Shown piece after piece: positions 26,008-34,180 of a DNA stretch of 64,000 bases (position 1 is the stretch's first letter; every line of letters begins with the position of its first letter). Location of the stretch: assembly GCF_963931295.1 (NCBI RefSeq), contig NZ_OZ007001.1, forward strand, positions 558,001 to 622,000, read 5' to 3'. Under the pieces are notes generated by a model. That model was given only the letters and a program-made list of their open reading frames with translations, was not told the DNA's origin and made no database searches. The position numbers were made by a program, and so were the translations under genes. The stretch is from an uncultured Mailhella sp. Lineage in GTDB: Bacteria; Desulfobacterota; Desulfovibrionia; Desulfovibrionales; Desulfovibrionaceae.

Positions 26008-26388
26008 ATGAGCACTGTTGTTGCCGTTCCTTCCGCCATGCCCGGCGGCCTCGACGCCCAGATGGGCATGCACTTCGGCCATTGCGACATCTACACCATC
26101 GTGGAAATCGAGGACAACAAGATCAAGTCCGTCTCCACGCTGGAAAACGTGCCCCATCAGCAGGGCGGCTGCCTCGCTCCCGTGCAGCACCTCGCCTCGC
26201 ACAACGTCAACGTGCTGCTCGCGGGCGGCATGGGCATGCGTCCGCTCATGGGCTTCCAGCAGGTGGGCGTGCAGGTGTTCTTTGCCGGCAATCAGCTCAC
26301 CGTGGGCAGCGCCGTCAACGCCTACATCGCCGGACAGCTCCAGCCCTTCAGCCTTGAATTCACCTGCGGCGGCGGTCACGCCCACTGA
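26008..26388 (+). CDS. ORP/NifX-family metal-cluster-binding protein
   Basis: 126 residues, a single dinitrogenase iron-molybdenum cofactor biosynthesis-type domain (MTH1175-like; VAVPSAMPGGLDAQMGMHFGHCDIY, LLAGGMGMRPLMGF). Proteins of this family include the Desulfovibrio orange protein, which holds a Mo-Cu sulfide cluster. The C-terminus is Cys/His-rich (TCGGGHAH) and could bind metal. AGGAGT precedes the ATG by 7 bases. Placed after two Fe-S MinD ATPases, it is the likely client or cargo of them. The metal in this version cannot be told from sequence. Confidence 0.85.
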   Translation: MSTVVAVPSAMPGGLDAQMGMHFGHCDIYTIVEIEDNKIKSVSTLENVPHQQGGCLAPVQHLASHNVNVLLAGGMGMRPLMGFQQVGVQVFFAGNQLTVGSAVNAYIAGQLQPFSLEFTCGGGHAH

Positions 26389-26765
26389 TGCCCTGCACCA
26401 TGGATATCCTCGTCGTCTCGCCCCGCGCCGAACTCTGGCAGAGCCTCCGGCCGCAGTTTGAAAAACACGACGCCGTCCTGAGCCTCGCCTGCAACATGGA
26501 CGACGCCCTCAACTCCTTGAACCGGCGCCGGCCCGCCCTCGTCGTGCTCGACATCAACGCCGACAACGCCGCCCTGCGCCACGCCGTGTTCCAGGTGCTC
26601 TCCGTCAACGCCATGATCCATACCGCCGCCGTCACCAGCATGACCCCCGAATCCTTCCACGACGCCATGGAAGGCCTCGGCATGCTCGCCGGCCTCCCCT
26701 CCACCCCCACCCCCGCCGACATCGACGCCCTCATGGACGCCCTCGCCAAAGTGGAAGCAAAGTAG
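26388..26765 (+). CDS. Receiver-like protein of the ORP operon
   Basis: 125 residues. The pattern ILVVSPRAELW...LVVLDINADNAALRHAVFQ resembles a CheY-type receiver: a beta1 end, a beta3 Asp (LDINA) and a following helix, but the acidic pair and the conserved Lys are not clear. So it may be an unphosphorylated pseudo-receiver. The ATG shares a base with the stop of the ORP-type gene (TGATG), showing it belongs to the operon. A small protein in a similar place in the D. vulgaris cluster is also uncharacterised. A long hairpin repeat follows 25 bases after the stop. Confidence 0.68.
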   Translation: MPCTMDILVVSPRAELWQSLRPQFEKHDAVLSLACNMDDALNSLNRRRPALVVLDINADNAALRHAVFQVLSVNAMIHTAAVTSMTPESFHDAMEGLGMLAGLPSTPTPADIDALMDALAKVEAK

Positions 26766-26786
26766 GGAGAGGGAGAGAGAGAAGAG

Positions 26787-26992
26787 ATGGCGGGGGAAGG
26801 GGGACACCCTTTTGAAAAAGGGCTGTTCCCCTTCCCCCGCGCCCCCATCCCCCTTCCTAAAACTTTTATTTTTTGGGGGACGGGCGCGGAAGGAACGTGC
26901 GGCAAGGAATGCGCCGCGGCGCGTGGATGTTCTGGATTTCCTTCATCCGCTTTCCCTTGACGCAGGTCTTTGCGTTCCGTGCGCCGCCCTCT
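26787..26992 (+). repeat. 205-bp tandemly duplicated element with long hairpin (family 2), copy 1
   Basis: Begins with the family 2 hairpin (GCGGGGGAAGGGG...CCCTTTT-GA-AAAAGGG...CCCCTTCCCCCGC, about 26790-26840), then GCGCCCCCATCC, CTAAAACTTTTATTTTTT and about 110 further bases ending in TGCGCCGCCCTCT. Nearly identical to 27162-27367. It lies directly downstream of the ORP-like operon and probably ends it. Confidence 0.8.
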
Positions 26993-27161
26993 CGTACCCG
27001 TACCTGCCCGGTCAGGATTTTTTTGCTCTGCCCGCCGAAATTTCGGCTTCGGAAATTTCCCCGCTCGTCGGCTTCCACCGAGCTCCGGCGTTTTCCCGCA
27101 CTGCTCCGCGGTTTTGCGCATTCCCCCACCGACAGGCAGAGGAAGAAAGAGAGGTGGTAAA

Positions 27162-27367
27162 GTTTGCGGGGAAAGAGGGACACCCTTTTGAAAAAGGGCT
27201 GTCCCCCTTCCCCCGCGCCCCCATTCCCCTTCCTAAAACTTTTATTTTTTGGGGGACGGGCGCGGAAGGAACGTGCGGCAAGGAATGCGCCGCGGCGCGT
27301 GGATGTTCTGGATTTCCTTCATCCGCTTTTCCTTGACGCAGGTCTTTGCGTTCCGTGCGCCGCCCTC
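27162..27367 (+). repeat. 205-bp tandemly duplicated element with long hairpin (family 2), copy 2
   Basis: Second copy, separated from the first by 170 unrelated bases. The hairpin arms differ slightly (AAAGAGGGACA paired with TGTCCCCCTT). It contains no coding frame of its own. Confidence 0.8.
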
Positions 27368-27733
27368 TTTCGTTTCGATGGTTTCTCTTTGGCCGCGATC
27401 CCCGCAGGCTGTCCGACGCATCCGCGTCCCATAGTATCCCCGCCCGCGAGCGGGAAGCTTCCCAAGGTGCGGCTTTCCCTCGTCGCCTTTTTCCCTTCAT
27501 TGTTGCCCTCCTGTGCCTCCGTCGCCGGTTCATTCCCGGCCTCTCCCCCTCTCGACTCCCGTCGCCGTTCCGCCTCCGTCCACGCCGGTGTCTCATCCCT
27601 CCGCTTCGCCCCCTCTCTTTTTCTTTCGCCTCCTCCCCCCCCGAAATTTTCGCCGCCCCGCTTTTCCGCCTCCCGGCTTTGTCCCCTGCCGCAGCGTTTT
27701 TTCGCCCGGAACCCCGTCTGCTGTGATTTTAAG
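27368..27733. other. Pyrimidine-rich intergenic DNA before feoAB
   Basis: The plus strand is strongly C/T-rich from about 27400 to 27720. Open frames are low-complexity Ser/Pro/Arg/Phe without a ribosome site. No gene was seen. Confidence 0.5.
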
Positions 27734-27762
27734 TTGACAATGGTTTTCAATTTCACTATCTC
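27734..27762 (+). promoter_or_regulatory. feoAB promoter with Fur-box-like palindrome
   Basis: TTGACA (27734-27739) and TATCTC 17 bases later form a plausible sigma-70 promoter. TGACAATGGTTTTCA (27735-27749) matches the deltaproteobacterial Fur motif TGAAAATNATTTTCA at all but two positions and overlaps the -35. Binding of Fe-loaded Fur here would block transcription. The leader to the feoA ATG is about 155 bases. Confidence 0.55.
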
Positions 27763-27920
27763 TGTTCCATCCGCCATGAGAAAAAACTCTCAGGCGCTCC
27801 GGCAGATAGCCGCCCCTCCGGCGGACTCTCCATTTACGGCCTTTTTGATTTCGGATTTCCACAATCATTTTTTTTGAACTTTTATTGAAAAAAGAATTTC
27901 ATTTTATTCAGGAGGACGCC

Positions 27921-28154
27921 ATGTCACAGATGAATCTCCGTCAGCTCGCCCCGGGGCAGAAGGCGAGCATAGTCAAGATCACCGCTCACGGAGAACTCGG
28001 ACGCCGCATCCGCGACATGGGACTCGTGCCCGGCATGTCCGTGCAGGTGGTGGGCAAGGCTCCCCTGCGCGATCCTGTGGCGCTGCGCATTGAAGGTTCC
28101 ACCATCGCCCTGCGCAACAGCGAGGCCGACTTCGTTTCCGTGGAGGTCAAATGA
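27921..28154 (+). CDS. feoA: Ferrous iron transport protein FeoA
   Basis: 77 residues, a small SH3-like cytosolic protein that works with FeoB in ferrous iron uptake. MNLRQLAPGQKASIVKI...LGRRIRDMGLVPG is the family pattern. The start at 27921 was preferred to an ATG 36 bases upstream because AGGAGG lies 5 bases before it. It overlaps feoB by 4 bases (ATGA). Probably Fur-controlled. Confidence 0.92.
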   Translation: MSQMNLRQLAPGQKASIVKITAHGELGRRIRDMGLVPGMSVQVVGKAPLRDPVALRIEGSTIALRNSEADFVSVEVK

Positions 28155-30478
28155 GCTGTCCCATGTGTGAAAAGAAAGGCGTTCCCGGCGCATCCGCCCT
28201 TACCGAAGAAGAAAAGAAGAACGGCGTGCGCATTGCGCTGGCGGGCAATCCCAACTGCGGCAAGACCACGGCCTTCAACGCCTGGACGGGCGCGCATCAG
28301 CACGTGGGCAACTATCCCGGCGTGACCGTGGAGAAGAAGGAAGGCTGGACCCGCTGCGGCGAGCAAAAAGTGCTGCTGGTCGATCTGCCGGGCGCGTATT
28401 CGCTCACGCCCTATTCCATGGAAGAGCGCGTGGTGCGCGACGTGCTCGCCCCCGAAAACGCCGCCGAACGCCCCCGCGCGGTGATCGACGTCATCGACTC
28501 CGCCACGCTTGAGCGCGGCCTCATGCTCGCCGTGCAGATACGCGAACTCGGTCAGCCCGTGGTGCTCGCCTGCAACATGATGGACGAAGCGAAACGCGCG
28601 GGCATATCCATTGATCTGGAAAAGCTTTCCGCGCGCTTCGGCGTGCGGGCCGTGCCCACGGTGGCGCGCTCCGGCGATGGCCTCGACAAGGCGCTCGCGC
28701 TGGCGCTGGAAGAAGCGCAGAAGCCCTGCGAGCCGCTCGTGCTCGCCTACGGCCCGGACGTGGACCCCGCGCTTCAGCGCATGAGCGCTCTCATCAGCGA
28801 AAAGAAGCTGCTTGTCGAACGCTATCCCGCGCGCTGGACCGCGATCAAGATTCTGGAAAACGACGAGGTGGTGCTTGATCAGATACGCGGGGCCGACCCC
28901 GACGCCGCCCGCGATCTGGAAGCGCAGCGCGACGCGCTCGCCGCACACCTTTCCTCAACGCACGACACCACGCCCGACGCCGTGATTGCCGACTACCGCT
29001 TCGGCTTCATCAACAGCGTGCTCAAAGACGGCGTGCTTCGCAAGGACAACGCCAAAGACCGCCTTGCCTTCACCGACAAGCTCGACAAAGTGCTCACCAA
29101 CACCATTTTCGGCCCGGTCATCATGCTGGCGGTGGTGTATTTCATGTTCTGGACCACGTTCATCGTGGGCGCGTATCCGCAGGGCTGGGTGGAAGACTTC
29201 TTCGGCTGGCTCGGCGAACTCATGACCGGCGTGCTTCCGGAAGGTCTCGTGCAGTCGCTGGTGGTGGACGGCATCATCAGCGGCGTGGGCGGCGTGCTCA
29301 GCTTCGTGCCGCTCATTCTCATCATGTTTCTCATCGTGTCTTTCCTTGAAGACAGCGGCTACATGGCGCGCATGGCCTACATGCTCGACCGCGTCATGCG
29401 GGCCTTCGGACTGCACGGCTCTTCGGTGATGCCCTTCATCATTGCAGGCGGCATTGCGGGCGGCTGCGCCATTCCCGGCGTGATGGCCACCCGCACCATG
29501 CGCAGCGAAAAGGAACGCATGGCCACCATGATGACCCTGCCCCTCATGACCTGCGGCGCGAAAATTCCAGTGTTTCTCATGCTCACGGCCGCGTTTTTTG
29601 CGGAAAATCAGGCGGGCATCATGTTTGCCGTCACGCTGTGCGGCTGGGCCGTGGCGCTGCTGGTGTCGCTTTTCCTGAGAAAAACCGTGTTCCGCGGGGA
29701 ATCCACGCCCTTCGTCATGGAACTGCCCCCCTACCGTCTGCCCACGCTGCGCAGCATTCTTACCCACACCTGGGAACGCGGCTGGATGTACATCAAAAAG
29801 GCGGGAACCGTCATTCTGGCCATCTCCGTGATTCTCTGGGCCGCGCTCACCTTCCCGGCGCTCAGCGAAAAGCAGTCAGCGCCCTTTGAAGAAAAAATCG
29901 CCGCGCTCGAAGCTCAGATAGCGCCCCTCGACGAGCAGATCGCCGCGCTGAAGCAGCAGCTTGAAGGCGCGCCCGCCGATTCCGCCATGAGCCGGGCCCT
30001 TGCCGACGCCGTAGAGCAGAAAGAGTCCCTTGAAGAACAGAAGTCCGAAACCGAAAACGCGCTGGCTTCCGAAACCGTGCGCAACACCTGGGGCGGCCGC
30101 ATCGGCCAGCTCGTGGAACCCGTGTTCCGGCCCCTCGGCTTCGACTGGCGCACCGACGTGGCCCTCATTTCCGGCGTGGCCGCCAAGGAAGCCATTCTCT
30201 CCACCATGGGCACGGCCTACTCCATCGGCGAAACCGATCCCGACGAGCCCGATTCCCTTTCCGCCCGTCTGGCCGCCGATCCCGGCTGGTCCAAGACCGT
30301 GGCCCTTGCGCTCATGCTCTTCGTGCTCATCTACTCGCCCTGCTTCGTCACCCTCGTGGTGCTCAAGAATGAGGCGGGCGGCTGGAGATGGCTGTTCTTC
30401 AGCATGGCGTTCAACACCGGCGTGGCCTACCTCGTGGCCTGGGCAGGCACCCTGGTCGGACGCATGATCTGGGGCTGA
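28151..30478 (+). CDS. feoB: Ferrous iron transporter FeoB
   Basis: 775 residues, inner-membrane Fe(II) permease with an N-terminal GTPase. A short Cys motif CPMC (residues 3-6) opens the chain. G1 GNPNCGKT (32-39), VDLPGAYSL (G3) and ACNMMDEA (G4-like) follow, then the Gate domains with paired membrane helices, including VSFLEDSGYMARMAYMLDR and the MTLPLMTCGAKIP core. An unusual feature is a predicted coiled-coil insertion at about 577-645 (Glu/Gln/Leu heptads) before the last transmembrane group (VEPVFRPLGFDWRTDVALISG). It is translationally coupled to feoA and ends in a strong terminator. Confidence 0.95.
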   Translation: MSCPMCEKKGVPGASALTEEEKKNGVRIALAGNPNCGKTTAFNAWTGAHQHVGNYPGVTVEKKEGWTRCGEQKVLLVDLPGAYSLTPYSMEERVVRDVLAPENAAERPRAVIDVIDSATLERGLMLAVQIRELGQPVVLACNMMDEAKRAGISIDLEKLSARFGVRAVPTVARSGDGLDKALALALEEAQKPCEPLVLAYGPDVDPALQRMSALISEKKLLVERYPARWTAIKILENDEVVLDQIRGADPDAARDLEAQRDALAAHLSSTHDTTPDAVIADYRFGFINSVLKDGVLRKDNAKDRLAFTDKLDKVLTNTIFGPVIMLAVVYFMFWTTFIVGAYPQGWVEDFFGWLGELMTGVLPEGLVQSLVVDGIISGVGGVLSFVPLILIMFLIVSFLEDSGYMARMAYMLDRVMRAFGLHGSSVMPFIIAGGIAGGCAIPGVMATRTMRSEKERMATMMTLPLMTCGAKIPVFLMLTAAFFAENQAGIMFAVTLCGWAVALLVSLFLRKTVFRGESTPFVMELPPYRLPTLRSILTHTWERGWMYIKKAGTVILAISVILWAALTFPALSEKQSAPFEEKIAALEAQIAPLDEQIAALKQQLEGAPADSAMSRALADAVEQKESLEEQKSETENALASETVRNTWGGRIGQLVEPVFRPLGFDWRTDVALISGVAAKEAILSTMGTAYSIGETDPDEPDSLSARLAADPGWSKTVALALMLFVLIYSPCFVTLVVLKNEAGGWRWLFFSMAFNTGVAYLVAWAGTLVGRMIWG

Positions 30479-30532
30479 CGCTCCCTTTCCGCAACGCAAC
30501 TACTTGAAAACGCGCCCCCGCGGCGCGCCCCG

Positions 30533-30565
30533 AACCTCGGAGGACCCGCTCCTCCGAGGTTTTCT
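30533..30565 (+). terminator. Intrinsic terminator of feoAB
   Basis: A perfect 12-bp stem AACCTCGGAGGA (30533-30544) / TCCTCCGAGGTT (30550-30561) with a 5-base loop and a short T run. Confidence 0.9.
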
Positions 30566-31022
30566 GCATCCTGCGTCAATCCCCCGCGCTCAAATTTCCG
30601 TGCCCCCCTCGCTCAATCCCCTGCGCTCAATCCCTCGCGCCGAAATTACCCGAACCTCAATTGCCGCGCAAAACTCGTTCTGCTCCGCCATCCGCCCTCC
30701 GCCGAAACGCCCTGTGCCTGAATCCGCGCCGCGCCTTCCGCATAGTCCCCGGTTCCCGGGGCATTCCCGAATCCCTCCGCCTTCCGAACCCGCGCGCCGA
30801 ACGCGTTCCGCACGCCTTATCCCCGGGCGACAGCCGGGTCAGCCGCGCCGCTCCCGGCACTCCACTCCCGCCCTCTTCCGTCCGAGCCGCTTCCGCCTCC
30901 GCATCCATCACCGCCCCGGAAGCCCCCCCCATCTTTCCCTTTTGCGCAAATTTCGTTAGATTTTTTGCACCCCAATTAAAAAATCCCGCTTCCTAAATGC
31001 CCGCATCGTCCAAGAGGTCTTT
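30566..31022. other. Intergenic DNA before the MFS gene
   Basis: Short repeated words (CGCTCAATCCC-like) at 30585-30650, then C/T-rich plus strand. An A/T-rich stretch at 30950-30995 may hold the promoter of the transporter gene. No coding frame is convincing. Confidence 0.45.
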
Positions 31023-32267
31023 ATGCGCAACATCTATCAGCTCTTCCCCGCCCTCGCGCACAGAGCTTTTTTCTTCTTCATCATCGGCCAGACCATATCC
31101 ATGCTCGGCCTCTGGATGCAGCGCCTCGCCATGAGCTGGCTCGTCTTCCGGCTCACGCAGTCCGCGTTCCTGCTCAGCATCGTCGAATTCGTCAGCCTCG
31201 CCCCCATTCTCGTGCTCGGCCTCGTGGCCGGCGCGTTTCTGGAACATCACGACCTGCGAAAGGCCCTCATCGTCACCCAGGCCCTCAGCATGATCGAGGC
31301 CGCCATTCTCACCTTCTGCACCTTCTCGGGCATCGTCAACTATCCGCTGCTCGTCGCCCTCAGCCTCTGCCTCGGCGTCATCGGTTCCTTCGACATGACC
31401 GCAAGACAGTCGTCCGTCTCGCTCATGGTAACCGATCAGACCGCCGTCAAAAGCGCCATCGCCCTCAATTCCATGGCCTTCAACATCAGCAAGCTCGTAG
31501 GCCCCTCCCTCGCAGGCTTCGTCATCTATCTCTTCGGCGAGGGCGTCTGCTTCCTCGTTTCCTCCTTCACCTATCTGCCCCTCATCTTCCTGCTCGCCTT
31601 CCGCGTCCGCCTGCGCGAACGCGTCGGCTCACACGCCGGCAAAAACATGTTCGGCGAAATCGTCGAGGGCCTCAGACACGTGCAGAGCGAATATTTCCTC
31701 AATCACATCTTCCGCCTGCTCTTCGTGTTCAGCATCTTCTGCATGTGCTACAGCGTGCTCTTTCCCATGTTCTCCACCGTCGTGCTCGGCGGCGGCTCGC
31801 AAACCCTCGGATGGCTCTTCGGCGCCGTGGGCGCAGGCGCGTTCACCGGCGGCATCATCGTGTCCATCTACGTCGTGCCGAGACACATTCCCGGCACCCT
31901 CGCCCGCACCGCCGCCGTCACCGCCGTCGCCCTCGCCGTCTTCAGCTTCTCCGAAACCCTCTGGCTCTCCCTCATCGCCGCCTTCTTCATCGGCTTCGGC
32001 ATCACCACCACCAACGTCAGCGTAAACACCCTCTGCCAGATCACCAGCTCCGACGACTGCCGCAGTCGCGTGCTCAGCATCTACATCATGTTAACTTCAG
32101 GTCTCGGACCCGCCGGCGAGCTCGCCTTCGGAGCCATGGCCGACGGCGTGGGCGCGCCCGTCACCATGCTCTTCTGCGCCATCGTCATCGGCGCGGCCGT
32201 GATTCTGTTCCTGCGACATCTGCGCGCCGTCAGACACAGCCTCGCGCAAACCCTCGCCCACATGTAA
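31023..32267 (+). CDS. MFS transporter, drug/siderophore exporter type
   Basis: 414 residues with about 12 hydrophobic helices, an inner-membrane proton-coupled carrier of the major facilitator superfamily. The opening (FFFFIIGQTISMLGLWMQRLAMSWLVF) is that of the MFS_3/EntS-like exporter group. The loop 2-3 motif is weak (LEHHDLRKALI, where family members often have D-R/K-R), and the central loop is about RLRERVGSHAGK. AGAGG precedes the ATG. The cargo cannot be told. It is followed after 45 bases by a second transporter on the same strand, possibly as one operon. Confidence 0.82.
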   Translation: MRNIYQLFPALAHRAFFFFIIGQTISMLGLWMQRLAMSWLVFRLTQSAFLLSIVEFVSLAPILVLGLVAGAFLEHHDLRKALIVTQALSMIEAAILTFCTFSGIVNYPLLVALSLCLGVIGSFDMTARQSSVSLMVTDQTAVKSAIALNSMAFNISKLVGPSLAGFVIYLFGEGVCFLVSSFTYLPLIFLLAFRVRLRERVGSHAGKNMFGEIVEGLRHVQSEYFLNHIFRLLFVFSIFCMCYSVLFPMFSTVVLGGGSQTLGWLFGAVGAGAFTGGIIVSIYVVPRHIPGTLARTAAVTAVALAVFSFSETLWLSLIAAFFIGFGITTTNVSVNTLCQITSSDDCRSRVLSIYIMLTSGLGPAGELAFGAMADGVGAPVTMLFCAIVIGAAVILFLRHLRAVRHSLAQTLAHM

Positions 32268-32312
32268 CCTCTTCCCGGCCGCCCCGCGGCCAGCCTCAAG
32301 GATCAGCTTCCC

Positions 32313-33290
32313 ATGAACGGCATTTTTTCCGCCCTCGTCACCGTTTTCGGCATCATGCTGCTCGGCCTCTTTGCCGAACGTCGCCGCATTCTCGCGCCCA
32401 CCATGGCGCTCTGCCTCAATCAGTTCGTGTACTGGATCGGTCTGCCCGCCCTCATCTTCACCCAGATGTGCTCCATTCCCATGAGCGGAGAAGCCTCCAC
32501 CTTCATCTGGTCCTTCCTCGCCGCCTCCTTTGTCTGCTATCTGCTCGCCTATCTCTTCTTCTCGGGCTTCTGGCGCTCCCACAGGCCCGAAACCACCATA
32601 CGCACCCTTGCCGCCGTGTTCCCCAACGCGGCCTTCTTCGGCCTGCCCTTCATCTTCATGGTCTTCCCCGACAACGAACCCGCCGCCACCGCCGGCATGC
32701 TCGGAGCGCTGCTCTACACCGGCGTCTTCCTCGTGGCCGACGGCACCCTCGACATCCTTGCCTCATCCGGCGGCAACGACCGCCGCGGCCTCGGAAAGAA
32801 ACTCCTCGGCGAAGTCATCCACAACCCCATGATCGTGGCCGCCGTTCTCGGCGCGTGCGTCGGATTTTCCGGTCTGCCCCTGCCCAAAGCCATCCTGAAC
32901 ATCACCCAGATGCTCGGCTCCACCGCCTCCCCCTGCGCCCTGTTCGGCATGGGCATGGTGCTCTCCGCCCAGCTCTCCGGTTCCTACGGCGCCGGCGACA
33001 ACGCCGAATCCTTCAGCAAAAAGAACCTCGCCCTGATCTGCGCGGCCAAGCTCCTGCTTCAGCCGCTCTTCACCTGCCTCGTGCTGATTGTCGCCGGCTG
33101 CTCTCCCATCGCCGTGGCCGTGGGCACCTTCACCGCAGGCATGCCCACCGGAACCATGGTGTACATTCTCGGCGAACGCTATCACGCCTGCCCCACCGAA
33201 TCGTCCATGACGGTCATCGCCACCACCATTCTTTCGCTGGTCTCGCTGCCGCTCGTCATGCTCGCCATGCAGTTCGCAGGACTCGTCTGA
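32313..33290 (+). CDS. AEC-family (auxin efflux carrier-like) permease
   Basis: 325 residues, 10 hydrophobic helices in two five-helix halves, inner membrane. Family features are the N-terminal GIMLLGLFAERRRIL, the NAAFFGLPF segment in the first half and GTFTAGMPTGTMVYILGERY in the second, where polar residues in broken helices form the transport site. Bacterial members move malate, malonate or other dicarboxylates. AAGGAT lies before the ATG. Confidence 0.88.
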   Translation: MNGIFSALVTVFGIMLLGLFAERRRILAPTMALCLNQFVYWIGLPALIFTQMCSIPMSGEASTFIWSFLAASFVCYLLAYLFFSGFWRSHRPETTIRTLAAVFPNAAFFGLPFIFMVFPDNEPAATAGMLGALLYTGVFLVADGTLDILASSGGNDRRGLGKKLLGEVIHNPMIVAAVLGACVGFSGLPLPKAILNITQMLGSTASPCALFGMGMVLSAQLSGSYGAGDNAESFSKKNLALICAAKLLLQPLFTCLVLIVAGCSPIAVAVGTFTAGMPTGTMVYILGERYHACPTESSMTVIATTILSLVSLPLVMLAMQFAGLV

Positions 33291-33409
33291 CGCCCGCCGC
33301 CCTTGCTTAACAGGGGCGAGAAGGTTATCATGCTCTCCGCCAGTTTCCGCGCACCCTGCTCAATGCGGCGGAATCGTTGCCGTTTTTCAGCAGGAAGAAG
33401 GAGGTCTTC

Positions 33410-33619
33410 ATGCCGGATCAATACCTGCCGCCCATACTTCCCTGCTCCACCTGCGGGAGCCGGGAACAAAAACTGGAATCGTGCCTGCCCGCCGGCCGAC
33501 GCCATGAACTGTGGCGGGTCGTGTGCCCGTGCGGCTGCGCGCTGACGCAGTGGGCCGTGTCGCAGGGAGCCGCCATCCGCCTCTGGAACCGCTTCCTCGG
33601 CGAGGAACACGGCAACTGA
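33410..33619 (+). CDS. Lar-like zinc-ribbon small protein
   Basis: 69 residues. AGGAGG lies 6 bases before the ATG. The layout PCSTCGS...WRVVCPCGCALTQW...AIRLWNRF matches the Lar restriction-alleviation/zinc-ribbon pattern: CxxCG, a second CxCGC, and a final AI.WNR. Such proteins are frequent in phages and prophages, where the founding member lowers type I restriction. No other phage gene is nearby, so it may be a domesticated or regulatory version. Four Cys (two pairs) could hold one zinc ion. Confidence 0.62.
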   Translation: MPDQYLPPILPCSTCGSREQKLESCLPAGRRHELWRVVCPCGCALTQWAVSQGAAIRLWNRFLGEEHGN

Positions 33620-34180
33620 GCCCCGCGCCCGGACGATTTCGACGCCGCTTCCCGCCAACGCGCATCCCGCGAGTGCGGCGAACCGAAGCCGAATCGAACG
33701 AACCTGAGCCGGAGCGCGTCCGCTCCCGCCGGAGCGAGCCGAAGCCGACTCAGGCCATCCGCGCCCCGGGCGGGCAATCCAAAGCCGGGCGTTCCGCAAG
33801 GCCCCGGTCAGGCATCTCCCGCAGGCCCGACGAGTTAGCCTGCGGAGCAACCCGGCAGCTTTCCACAGGTCCGGCGGATCAGCCCGGTGCGTTCCGCAAA
33901 AGTGGTGGCCCGCGGCCCGGCGAACCCGCAGATGAACTCCGGCATGCCGACCGGCCCGGAGCGTTGACCGGACTGTTGCAGGCCCGCCGCGCTCCTGCGT
34001 TTTCCCTGCAAGGCGAACAGCGCAGGCCCCCGCCTTCCGCCGCCCGCAAGGCAGCGGCAGACGCGGACGCCTTCCATCGCCGGGGGCGCGCAAACATTTC
34101 CAGTTCCGGCCGGATGCCGGATTTTCCGTCGCCGATACGGCGTCACCATTTCACAGGCCGCTGCGCCGCAAAGAATCATC
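33620..34180. other. Intergenic DNA, no gene seen
   Basis: 560 bases of GC-rich sequence with Arg/Pro-rich open frames on both strands. The plus-strand words CCGGAGCG and GCCGAC recur. No promoter or structured RNA was recognised. Confidence 0.45.
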
